Source: Thermus sp. CCB_US3_UF1 (GTDB lineage: Bacteria > Deinococcota > Deinococci > Deinococcales > Thermaceae). From it: 64,000 bases of DNA. Position numbers and translations under genes: made by a program. Shown piece by piece: positions 24,807 through 35,984 of this stretch. A model generated the notes under the pieces. That model worked only from the letters and a program-made list of their open reading frames with translations. It made no database searches and was not told where the DNA came from. Position 1 is the stretch's first letter; every line of letters starts with the position of its first letter. The stretch is taken from positions 248,001 to 312,000 of the forward strand of contig NC_017278.1 in the NCBI RefSeq assembly GCF_000236585.1, written 5' to 3'.

Positions 24807-25177
24807 TGCGGGCAGAGTAAAAACTACCCTTTGCAGACCATCTAATGCTTTCATGCGGGGCGGAGGAATAGGAAGCGTTTTTCAATGCCCGCCGGTTGAT
24901 CGCATAGTGGGGGAAAAACCTCGGTGTTGTTGTCTTGCCAACAGCTCGAGGGCAAGATATCACCTCCCTTTAAGGGAGAGGAGAGGGATGTAGGAGTCAG
25001 ATGGATAACTTTCCTCTATTAATGCTATAACTGAACCCGACTCCTATTTAGGGATATATCCTGCATTCTCTTGGAACACCTACACAGGCGGTCGAGAAAA
25101 GAAGTCGACTGCTTACGGACCATCTAGGTTTCCTATTGTTACTATGAGCTGTTAGAACTGCCCTTCGCCAAAAATTC
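24807..25177. other. Intergenic region, AT-richer than the surroundings
   Basis: No credible gene. It contains short inverted repeats, for example CTCCCTTTAAGGGAG around 24963-24977. Frames overlapping here (24781-24963 and 25048-25266 on the - strand) are short, run into neighbouring features and show no motif. It lies downstream of the restriction gene and may hold its terminator, but I see no clear one. Confidence 0.5.
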
Positions 25178-26935
25178 CTACGCTGGCCAAATCTCATACA
25201 CCAGATCGAGTAGCCACTTCGTCCGTTCTCGTATAGCCTGTTCATCCCAACGCTCCAGAGATACACTTCGGAAGTACTCTTGGTTAATGGACAAGGTACT
25301 TTCTCTGAGAACTTTGAGTTTTTCTGAGAAGGGCTTGTTGCCCATCTCCTGGTTATACCCAGTTAGAGTGAGATTTCCTAGCGCATTCAGATGCGACTTA
25401 TGTGTTCTTTCCCAATCGATTCCGATTTCAGCCTTCCATGCCTCGCTCAAAGTGCGTGGCATAATGTGCTCCAGAGTGAGGTTTTCCAAGTTCGGGAGTT
25501 CCTTGCGCTTTAGCTTCTTCCAGAGGTATTGTTCAATGCGCTTGAGTATGTAATAGGCATGGCTAGTGCGAGGATCCCTTCCCCCACCATCCCAGACATA
25601 TATGGATCTTTCTGCGTTGCGCTTTTCCAGCTCTTCTCGGTCCGGCCACCGCCTGTTTCCACTCAGCCCTTTCAAGAAGCGGCGTACTTTTTCAGCAGGA
25701 TTAGGCTCATCTAAGAGGCCGTTCTTTAGCACAGATAATACCGTACGACCCACGGTGTTAGTGGGCACGCTCGCTAATATGCGGTGGAGATAGTAGGCCT
25801 CCATTACCGCTAGGACCTGGTCGGCATCCTCTATGTCTAGCACGCCTTTCCTAATGCGCTGCTTGAGAGCCATGACCAGAGGGGCGGCCACACCGAAGCC
25901 CAGTATGCGGAAGGCCTCCAAGCGCCTCTGTAGTTTTGGGTTAGTTTCCAGGTGCGGTCTTTCAAAGAATAGGTAATCCGCGAGACTTTCCTTCAATTCC
26001 AAGGCAAAGCTTTCCGTGGCCTTTCCCTCTTTCAGAGTAGCGTTGAGCCGATCGATTAGAGCGGGATAAGTGGCATCCCAGGGTATCTCTTCCCCGTTCG
26101 TTCTGACATAGTGCCAGATTCCTAGACTCATCCGTTCGAGGTGTGGGATGCTGTTTGCAGGGCTAGGAGGGAAGACTTTTTTGTACGCCTCCTCAACGGG
26201 TGCCCAGACCTTTTCGTACGTTTCTTTCTCTTTTTCTTTGCCCTCTGCTGCCAGGCGCATGAAGAGGTAGTTGCGTACAAGGTCAGCTGGAGTAAGGGGA
26301 GAGCCCTTGTAGTTCAAGCTCTCGAATATCCGGTAAGCGTTTTCACCCTGGCTGAGGTGGATACGCACCACCTCAGTTTGATCCAGTAAGGCTTTGGCAA
26401 GGACTTCGAGTTCCTCTGGAGCACGTCCTTTAAGTTTGTCTGTGAAGAAAGAATAGGCGTTGCCTATAGGGGAGTGCAGCTCCTCTAGGGGAGTTCCCCT
26501 AATAATTCCCCTAAGGGCGGCCTCGTCAAATTCGGTTGGTTGGACTTTCAACTCTAACTCTTCGTCCGCGTTTCTGAGTAGCTTGTCCAGCTCATGAGAA
26601 AGGGAAGATAGCCCTGCCTCTGCGGCCCTATTCCGTATGGCTGCCAGTAACAAGGCTATAGTAATTAGGCGCTGTTGCCCGTCTACAAGTATGTAGGGAG
26701 CAACTACTTCGACCCCGGAGGGTCGGGCCATGGTTATGATGGCGCCCAAGAAATGGAGATAGGGCATGCCATCTTTGCTTAAATGACAAGTGTTCTCTAT
26801 GTCTTCCAAAAACGTCTTCCAATGAACCCTGCTCCAACTGTACGGACGTTGGAAGCGAGGTACTTGGTAGACCACCGAAGATTCCAGGAGCTGTCGGATG
26901 CGAAAGACCTTGGTTTGGATCCTTTCGTTGTCCAT
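25178..26935 (-). CDS. DUF262/DUF1524 protein, GmrSD-like modification-dependent (type IV) restriction enzyme
   Basis: A protein of about 585 residues. The N-terminal DUF262 domain has QVPRFQRPYSW and the conserved DGQQRLITIALL, which in GmrSD/BrxU-type enzymes binds and hydrolyses nucleotide. The C-terminal DUF1524 domain has the HNH-type motif NLTLEHIMPRTL...LNALGNLTLTGYNQEMGNKPF. Enzymes with this fusion cut DNA carrying modified cytosines (family knowledge); the substrate here is unknown. I use the ATG at 26935; the frame extends 5' into the IS256 end at 27011, but that part is not conserved. Codon use is far less GC-biased than the rest of the window, a sign of transfer. Confidence 0.85.
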   Translation of the reverse strand: MDNERIQTKVFRIRQLLESSVVYQVPRFQRPYSWSRVHWKTFLEDIENTCHLSKDGMPYLHFLGAIITMARPSGVEVVAPYILVDGQQRLITIALLLAAIRNRAAEAGLSSLSHELDKLLRNADEELELKVQPTEFDEAALRGIIRGTPLEELHSPIGNAYSFFTDKLKGRAPEELEVLAKALLDQTEVVRIHLSQGENAYRIFESLNYKGSPLTPADLVRNYLFMRLAAEGKEKEKETYEKVWAPVEEAYKKVFPPSPANSIPHLERMSLGIWHYVRTNGEEIPWDATYPALIDRLNATLKEGKATESFALELKESLADYLFFERPHLETNPKLQRRLEAFRILGFGVAAPLVMALKQRIRKGVLDIEDADQVLAVMEAYYLHRILASVPTNTVGRTVLSVLKNGLLDEPNPAEKVRRFLKGLSGNRRWPDREELEKRNAERSIYVWDGGGRDPRTSHAYYILKRIEQYLWKKLKRKELPNLENLTLEHIMPRTLSEAWKAEIGIDWERTHKSHLNALGNLTLTGYNQEMGNKPFSEKLKVLRESTLSINQEYFRSVSLERWDEQAIRERTKWLLDLVYEIWPA

Positions 26936-27010
26936 TTGCCGTCTGCCCCCTTTCTTTTGGGTTTTTAGGTTAAGCCCCTTCAAAAGTATATCAGCTCCGT
27001 TCATGTCGAT

Positions 27011-28268
27011 GGTCGTGTCAAGAGTTATGTGTAAGAGTCTGTGTACGGGGGGCATACCGCTCCTGAAGCATCTTCTCCAGCACCTCCTTCACCTCCGAGA
27101 ACCCCTTTAGTTTCCGTTCTGCCCACCTCCCTTCCTGCCTCTCCGACTCCAGGTAAAGAAGCTTGTGCACCGCCTCTTCCTTAGGAAACTTGTGGTCCCG
27201 CACCTTCGTCCCCCGCCGCACTTCCCGGATAAACCGCTCCATCAGGTTGGTGCTCCGCAGGTACGGCCAAAGCACCTTGGGGTACCCGTAGAACCGCAGG
27301 AAGGCCCCCGAATCCTGTACCCAAAGCCCCACCACCCCCGGGTACCGCGAACCCCAGGCGGCCTTCACCTCCTCCAAGGCCCCAAGAGCTTCTTCCCGGC
27401 TCTCCGCCCCGTACACCCGCCTCAGGTCCTCCGCCAGCAGGCCCCGGTCCCGCGCCCGCACCTGGGACAGGCTCCACCGCACCCCGTGCACCACGCACCG
27501 CTGCCATTCCGCCTGAGGGTAGACCCTGCGGATCGCTTCAGGAAGCCCGGGCAGCCCGTCGGTGATGAAGAGCAATACCCGCCGCAGGCCCCGCTGCCAA
27601 AGCTCCCCCAGGACCCCCTCCCATCCCAGGGCGCTCTCCGTGGGCAACAGCCAAAACCCCAGGACCCGCCTCTCCCCATTAGGGGCGATGCCCAGGGCCA
27701 CATACACGCTTTCCCGTACGATCCCTTCTCCTTCCCTGAAGACCTTTAGGGAAAGCCCGTCCAGGTAGACGAAGGCCATCTCCTCGGGCAAAGGCCGGGT
27801 GCGGAAGGCTCCTGCCGCCTCCAGGACCTCGTCCGTCAGGGCGCTCAGGGTCTCGTGGGAGTAGCGGTGGCCTAAGAGCAGGCTCAGTATCTCGGCCGCC
27901 TTGCGCTGACTGACCCCGGCGGCGTAAAGGGCTACCGCCACTTCCCCCACGTCCACCAGGCGGCGGACGTAGGGCTTAAGGAAAGCCGGGTAATACCGAG
28001 ATTCCCGATCCCTAGGGACCTTCAGGTCCACCTGGCCGAAGGTGGTCTCCAGCTTGCGGGGGTAGTAGCCGTTCCTGCGGCCTCCGTGCACCTGCAAGAA
28101 GGCCGTCCGGTCCAGCTCCAGAACCGTCTGCAGAACCTCGGCTACTGTCTCCCGCACCGCTTCCCTCAGCAAGATCCGCAAGGTATCCTGGTCCACGGGG
28201 CACCTCCTCGTGCTAAGGTGTGCCCCCCTATTAAACACGGACCCTTACACATAAATCCTTACACGACC
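27011..28268 (-). mobile_element. IS256-family insertion sequence, copy B
   Basis: 1258 bp, the same as copy A but inverted. It is flanked by an 8-bp direct repeat ATGTCGAT (27003-27010 and 28269-28276), the expected target duplication for this family. The insertion lies about 75 bp upstream of the start of the DUF262 gene, separating it from its former upstream sequence and from the type I RM operon. Confidence 0.95.
27018..28196 (-). CDS. IS256-family transposase, copy B
   Basis: A 392-residue transposase with all motifs of copy A and one residue difference seen (His for Tyr in EEAVHKLL). The same GTG start follows GAGGAGGT. Its stop lies 7 bases inside the end of the element that faces the DUF262 gene. 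Confidence 0.95.
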   Translation of the reverse strand: MDQDTLRILLREAVRETVAEVLQTVLELDRTAFLQVHGGRRNGYYPRKLETTFGQVDLKVPRDRESRYYPAFLKPYVRRLVDVGEVAVALYAAGVSQRKAAEILSLLLGHRYSHETLSALTDEVLEAAGAFRTRPLPEEMAFVYLDGLSLKVFREGEGIVRESVYVALGIAPNGERRVLGFWLLPTESALGWEGVLGELWQRGLRRVLLFITDGLPGLPEAIRRVYPQAEWQRCVVHGVRWSLSQVRARDRGLLAEDLRRVYGAESREEALGALEEVKAAWGSRYPGVVGLWVQDSGAFLRFYGYPKVLWPYLRSTNLMERFIREVRRGTKVRDHKFPKEEAVHKLLYLESERQEGRWAERKLKGFSEVKEVLEKMLQERYAPRTQTLTHNS

Positions 28269-28398
28269 ATGTCGATTGTCTTAAATGTTTGCTTTGAGGT
28301 GCCTTGGTCGTGAGCGTTGGTGACTAAAATAGACAAGGGCACGTCGACAATCTTTAAAGTGCCCTTCCTTGGGCATCAGGTGCCCTGCTGAGTAAACC

Positions 28399-28723
28399 TT
28401 ATTCCTTTGCAACTAGATAGGCCTTAAGCAAAGCCCTAAATAACTTGCCATGATTCGGCACACTTAGGTGTAGCAACTCGTGCACGATCACCTCGCGGCG
28501 GAACTCAGCTGGCTGGTGTAGGAGCGCGGTGTCGAATGTTAGCCGCCCTCGAGAGGAGCAGCTCGCCCATTTGCGCCTCATCGGCTGGATACGAATCTCG
28601 CGCGGCGTGACGCCCAAGCGCTCCGCCCAAGCTAACACTTCTGCGCGGAAGACGTCTACGGGCACAGCTTCCTCTAGCGGTTGCCACGCAGATTCGGTTG
28701 CCTCTTTGCGCTTGGTCACACCT

Positions 28724-28731
<8 letters not shown>
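28399..28731 (-). CDS. YgjP-like zinc metallopeptidase (DUF45) linked to type I RM
   Basis: A 110-residue protein with the HExxH motif in VIVHELLHLSVPNHGKLF and the upstream conserved block MRRKWASCSSRGRLTFD, which matches the YgjP/DUF45 (WLM-like) family. The third zinc ligand is probably the histidine in PNHGKLF. It starts 8 bases inside the 3' end of hsdR, so it belongs to the hsd operon. Such genes are often found beside type I RM genes, but their role is not established; a proteolytic control of HsdR is only a guess. Confidence 0.85.
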
Positions 28732-31638
<2,907 letters not shown>

Positions 31639-31642
<4 letters not shown>

Positions 31643-32916
31643 AGCGAACGCTCCTCTATGGTAGGGGTTGCTGCGCGCAGCGTTTGATCGCCATGGCTGG
31701 CAAACTTAGCAATAAACTCAGCTGGTAGCCGGCGTCGAGCGGTCATCAGCTCGTGCAGGAGCGTGCGGAAGAGCGCCTCCAGCGCGTGCACGTGCGCCTC
31801 CTCCGCCTGGATGCGCTGATCCACCGCCTGCAGCATGCGCGCAATCTCCCGCTGCTCGGGGAGGGGTGGAAGAGGGATTAGGTAATTTTCCAGATCATGC
31901 CGCTTAAGGCTGGGGAGTGTAGTCCTGGCATGTTCCCCAGACAAAGGGTTGAGACTTACAAATCCAAAAACAAACCACACATCAACTGGTTTTTTCCAAA
32001 TCAAATAGTAAGTCGTGTCTGAAGGCCAACAAGCTTGTTCAACCAGCCAAACTTGACCTGCTGTTCCTTTTCTTCCGATGACAAGCGTCGGGAATTCCAC
32101 AAGAGGTGCATCTGCCCAGCCGTAGATACCACCTGAGCCGATAACTGGAATCTCACCTTCAGCTTTTGGTTTTGCCCTGCCGTATTTGACTTCTGCCACC
32201 TCCCCCAGCCTCACCACCTGCCAGTGGGCGGGGAGGGGACCGAGTTCGGTGTCGCGTAGGGGCACGTGCTCGGCAGCATCGATGGGCACCGGTCCATACG
32301 TGAACAGGTGGCGCATGAGGCTTTTTTTCAGCGCCCGTAGCGCCTCCACGACGCGCTCGCCCGCCTCCTTAGCGGCTTGCACCGTCCGCAGCACATGCGC
32401 AATCGCCCGCTGCTCGGTGAGAGGGGGGAAGGGGATAGGAATATTCTCAAAGTTTGACTTATGCAGGATTGGAACGGTTGTCATTCTTGCTCTGCTTCTC
32501 AACACATCGGTTTCATGCATCAGAGCGTAAGCAAGAAACCAGTTGTCGCAACCGAAGGGAATAACGGCGTTGATTTGTTGGTTCGTAGTAGCAAGTTCAG
32601 CCTCTACGATACCAATTTTGCCTATGTAACCAATGCAGCTCACCAGAACTGCACCCCTTGGTAGGGGCTTTGCATGCTGAAGACCCTCTTCTGTGATGGA
32701 TCTCTCCGAATGTCTGATTGGCTTTCCTTGAAGGTCAACAGGTGTGATGAACGGAATATGGCCGTTCCAAAATCTAGCCTGTGAAGTGGGTGGAGTGCGA
32801 CCTGTTATAACCTTCCCCACCTCCCCCAACCGTACCACTTGCCACTCCTCCGGCAATGGGCCGAGTTCGGTCATGCGGTAGCCATCGGGCAGGGTATCCG
32901 GGTTCGTGCACCTCAT
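31639..32916 (-). CDS. hsdS: Type I restriction-modification specificity subunit HsdS
   Basis: A 425-residue protein with two target-recognition domains: TELGPLPEEWQVVRLGEVGK opens the first and TELGPLPAHWQVVRLGEVAE the second. They are separated by helical spacers with matching PLTEQRAIAHVLRTVQAAKE and PLPEQREIARMLQAVDQRIQ. The two halves give a bipartite DNA target. The DNA encoding the TRD cores (about 31900-32170 and 32470-32700) is AT-richer than the conserved parts, consistent with TRD exchange. Start and stop overlap hsdM and hsdR by four bases each. Confidence 0.95.
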
Positions 32917-34490
32917 CGCAGTCCCAGTTGTTGCAGTACGGCTTGGAGCGCACGTTCAGCTTCGGCGCGTTCTTCTTCCGCTTCCTCCAGTCGCACGAGT
33001 GCTTCCTCCAACGGCAGCACTTCTTCGCTGCCGCTGATGCTCACATAGCGGCTGGGCGAGAGGTTGTAGTCATTGCGCGCCGCCTCCTCGCGGGTGATGA
33101 TGGCATGGAGGGGCGCATCACGATTCGCCCCCGCGGGATCGCCCCACGCATGGTAGATGCTGGCAATGGTCTCGATGTGCTCCTCCGTCAGGTAGTTCTT
33201 GGGTCTGCCCTTGGCGAAGAGCTGGCTGGCGTTGATGAGCAAGATTTGGCCTGGGTAGCGCTTGCGGCGGTTGACGACGATGATCACGCCCGGCGCGGTA
33301 GTGTTGTAAAAGAGGTTCTCCGGGAGCAGGATGACCGCCTCGATGAGATCGGCTTCCACGAACGCTTTACGGATGTCGCGCTCGCGGTTGGAGCCCTGGT
33401 TGCCGCTGCCGCGCGAAACGGCACCCGTGTCGAGCACAACTGCCATGCGCCCGCGCTCATTGAGCGAGGCAAGCATGTGCTGCAGCCAGCCCCAATCAGC
33501 GGATGAGCTTGGCGGGGCGCCGTAGCAGAAACGGTTGTAGGGGTCGTTTTTGTAGAGCTCTTGCGGGAACTTCTGGTTCCACATCGGATTTGCCACCACC
33601 AGGTCGAAGGTCTGCAAACCCCCCCCTTGGCCTTTAAACGCCGGCTGGCGCATGGTGTCGCCGATGCGGATATCGGCTTGGATGTCGTGGATGACAGCGT
33701 TCATGCGCGCGATGGCGAAGGTGGCGGGGTTGATCTCCTGCCCAAAGACGTGCAGGGGTGCTATATTGGTCGGTAGCTTCAGCCGGCCATTCTCCTGCTT
33801 CCCAAACCGCTCGAGAAGCCGCAGGTGACACTTGATGAGCAAACCCCCAGAGCCGCAGGTGGGGTCGTAGACCATCATACCCGGCTCGGGCTCCAGCAGG
33901 CGTGCCATGAGTACGCCCACCTCGCGCGGCGTGTAGAACTCGCCGGCAGACTGCCCTTGGTCTTCGGCGAACTTGCGTAGCAGATACTCATAGGCGCGAC
34001 CAAGGATATCGGGTTCTACGTCCCCTAAGCCTAGGCGGTAACGCGAAAGGACGTTGATGAGGCGAGCTAGGTATTCATCGGGCACGATGCGTTGTCCCGC
34101 GGCTGTAGCGTTAAAGTCCACGATGTCAATCACACCAGCAAGGACAGGGTTTTCCCGTGCTAATGCGCGAACGGCATCGGTGAGGTATTCTCCAAGATGG
34201 CTCGTTTGCCGGCGAACTGTTTCCCAGCGAGCATTTTCGGGTATGTAAAAGCGTACTAAGGTGACCTTCCCATGTGCACGTTCTTGTTCCACAAGGTTCT
34301 GCGCCACGTCTATGCCACCAAACTCCACGGCGAGGCTGCGCAGCTCATCTTCAAAGACGTCCGATAGACGCTTGAGGAAGATCAAAGGCAGAATATAGTC
34401 TTTGAACTTGGGCGCGTCCACAGGACCGCGGATAGCGCAGGCAGCCTCCCATAACCAGTTCTCTAGGGTTGTTAGATCCATCATGGCCAT
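32913..34490 (-). CDS. hsdM: Type I restriction-modification N6-adenine methyltransferase HsdM
   Basis: A protein of about 525 residues. The helical N-terminal domain (TTLENWLWEAACAIRGPVDA, LIFLKRLSDVFEDEL) is typical of HsdM. The SAM motif is VYDPTCGSGGLLIK, and the catalytic motif is LVVANPMWNQKFP, where the usual NPPF/Y reads NPMW. The start is uncertain: ATGs at 34490, 34484 and 34481 are all possible and no strong ribosome site decides. First gene of hsdM-hsdS-hsdR-ygjP. Confidence 0.93.
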   Translation of the reverse strand: MAMMDLTTLENWLWEAACAIRGPVDAPKFKDYILPLIFLKRLSDVFEDELRSLAVEFGGIDVAQNLVEQERAHGKVTLVRFYIPENARWETVRRQTSHLGEYLTDAVRALARENPVLAGVIDIVDFNATAAGQRIVPDEYLARLINVLSRYRLGLGDVEPDILGRAYEYLLRKFAEDQGQSAGEFYTPREVGVLMARLLEPEPGMMVYDPTCGSGGLLIKCHLRLLERFGKQENGRLKLPTNIAPLHVFGQEINPATFAIARMNAVIHDIQADIRIGDTMRQPAFKGQGGGLQTFDLVVANPMWNQKFPQELYKNDPYNRFCYGAPPSSSADWGWLQHMLASLNERGRMAVVLDTGAVSRGSGNQGSNRERDIRKAFVEADLIEAVILLPENLFYNTTAPGVIIVVNRRKRYPGQILLINASQLFAKGRPKNYLTEEHIETIASIYHAWGDPAGANRDAPLHAIITREEAARNDYNLSPSRYVSISGSEEVLPLEEALVRLEEAEEERAEAERALQAVLQQLGLR

Positions 34491-35127
34491 ATTATTCACC
34501 AACCAAATGCACGGCTTGCTCAGACTCTCATCCAAGCTTCCTCAGTAAGGCTAGCACAAGGTACCCAGTACTGCACCCCGAGAGGAATTCGTTCCCTTAC
34601 CCTAACCCACCTTTTCCTGGCTCTGAATGATAAGAAATTCCCCTGAGTCATTCCCCTAGCACCCCCCCGGCCACCAATGGAAGAGGGTATGGCTACGAAT
34701 GAGGTCCGGCTGGGTTTGCAGGTAGGCACATCGGGCCTCCACCTTCGCCCAAGTGATGCCGCAGCTGGAGCTCTAGCCGGGGGCGGCGGCGGTGCTTGGT
34801 CAACTCCATACCCCCATCCTATGGGAGAAGCCTAGCGGGAGTTCTTATGACACCACGGCTGGGGCCTCTCTAGGTCTCCACTTCGCGGTGGATAGCATCC
34901 TTTCTTTGAGGGCTCTATCTCAGATTGCTGCTCGCAGCCTCCAAGAGGGATCCTCCATCTTTTTGAACCCCTTGCTACCAAAGCGGTGTGTGCGCGTCGG
35001 TACTACGGCAGTTACTACGGCAGTTGAGTCCGGAAATAGCCGTGAAGCCTCGTGCTATACCGGAAGTAAGTAACGATACATAAGCGCCTACCTGTAAGTT
35101 CCCGTAGGATAACGAAACCATTCTAAA
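34491..35127. other. Island-edge intergenic region
   Basis: About 640 bp without a recognisable gene. Frames here (for example 34792-35073, + strand) have no motif and poor codon bias. It contains a 12-bp sequence TACTACGGCAGT repeated twice in tandem (35001-35024), close to the tRNA remnant that ends the island. It also holds the upstream region of hsdM, where I could not find a clear promoter by eye. Confidence 0.5.
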
Positions 35128-35175
35128 CGCCTTACAAGCGAGAGGTCAGAGGTTCAAATCCTCTGCCGCCCACCA
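35128..35175 (+). tRNA. 3' fragment of tRNA-Val(TAC), 5' half missing (probable attachment site)
   Basis: From the anticodon stem to CCA the sequence is intact: CGC, loop CTTACAA (anticodon TAC), GCGAG, variable AGGTC, T stem-loop AGAGG-TTCAAAT-CCTCT, acceptor strand GCCGCCC, then A and an encoded CCA at 35173-35175. No matching GGGCGGC acceptor strand, D arm or 5' anticodon-stem completion exists upstream. Only the 3' ~48 nt are present, the usual duplicated segment left by an integrase acting at a tRNA. It cannot function as a tRNA. Confidence 0.85.
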
Positions 35176-35181
35176 ACCGGG

Positions 35182-35206
35182 CCCTGGCCCCCTGGGTCAG
35201 GGTTTT
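35182..35206 (+). terminator. Terminator after the tRNA-Val fragment
   Basis: An imperfect stem CCCTG-G-CCC / GGG-T-CAGGG with a three-base loop, followed by TTTT. It is probably the native terminator of the tRNA gene that once stood here; its T run overlaps the stop codon of the converging dciA-like gene. Confidence 0.6.
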
Positions 35207-35984
35207 AGTCCTCCTTGGCCAGGAGGCTTTGCACCCCTTCGGGCAAAGCCTCCTCAGGAAAAAGGCTTTGGAAGCGGCGGGCCAGGTCCCGCAACAAGGG
35301 GCGGAGCCCTGCCTCCCGCAGGGCCTGGGGGTAGAGTTCCCGCATCTCGGCCAGGAGCCTCTCGCGGGCCAGGTGGCGGGCCACCAGGAGGGCCTCCCCT
35401 TCCAGGCGGGGGGGGCGGCCCCGCTTCAGGCGCTCGGCCTCCTTGCGCACCAGGGGGCTTTCCAAGAGGCGGCGGCAGGTGGGGCAGGGATGGGTTTCGC
35501 TGGGGGTGCCGCAGAGGGGGCAGGGGTTCCCCCGTTTGTGCGCGAAAAGGGCAAAGGCCGCACGGGCCACGGCTTCCCGTAGCTCTGAGGGAGCCAGCTG
35601 GGCCAAGGCCAGGGCCTTGCGGCCCGCCTCTGGGTCCTTGGGTGGCGGCGGGGGTTCCGGGGAGGGGGCCTCGAGCCTCCCCACCAGGAAGCGGATCTCC
35701 CGCACCTTTCCCGGGAAGCGCTCCTCGTACCGGCGGAGGAGGGCCAGGCGGCTATAGGTCAGCTGGTGGGCGGTTACGGGATCCGCCACCCACACGGTGA
35801 GGACCCCCTCTTCCAGGGCAACGGCCTCGGTGAGGCGGGCTAGCTCCCGGCCCACCACCTCCTTCCAGGAGGCCAGGACCAGGCCCCGTTGCAGGCGCTC
35901 CTTCCCCCCAGCCCGCTTGAGGGCTTCGGGAAGGACCTCTTTCAGCCGCCAGGGCAGAGCACCACCCCCCCTGCCATAGAGCAT
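35205..35984 (-). CDS. DUF721 protein, DciA-like helicase loader, with C-terminal zinc ribbon
   Basis: A 259-residue protein. The N-terminal ~95 residues (LPWRLKEVLPEALKRAGG, WKEVVGRELARLTEAVALEEGVLTVWV) match DUF721/DciA, which delivers the replicative helicase DnaB in many bacteria. A four-cysteine motif CPLCGTPSETHPCPTC in the middle suggests a zinc ribbon, followed by a helical tail. I use the ATG at 35984, which lies within the 3' end of recF; the longer frame is unlikely. The position directly after recF fits a replication role. Confidence 0.75.
   Translation of the reverse strand: MLYGRGGGALPWRLKEVLPEALKRAGGKERLQRGLVLASWKEVVGRELARLTEAVALEEGVLTVWVADPVTAHQLTYSRLALLRRYEERFPGKVREIRFLVGRLEAPSPEPPPPPKDPEAGRKALALAQLAPSELREAVARAAFALFAHKRGNPCPLCGTPSETHPCPTCRRLLESPLVRKEAERLKRGRPPRLEGEALLVARHLARERLLAEMRELYPQALREAGLRPLLRDLARRFQSLFPEEALPEGVQSLLAKED

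Noticed and set aside
24781-25266. Small genes between IS4 copy 2 and the restriction gene
   Set aside because: Frames overlap the IS end or the 3' end of the DUF262 gene in another frame and show no motif.
22226-28268. Composite transposon formed by the two inverted IS256 copies around the restriction gene
   Set aside because: Copy B has its own 8-bp duplication on both sides, and the outer flanks of A and B (CCAAAGCA and ATGTCGAT) do not match, so the unit did not move as a whole.
34792-35073. 93-codon frame near the island edge
   Set aside because: It includes the tandem 12-bp repeat, has no ribosome site and matches no family I know.
35060-35175. Complete tRNA-Val gene
   Set aside because: No 5' acceptor strand (GGGCGGC), no D arm and only three pairs in the anticodon stem; upstream sequence is unrelated.
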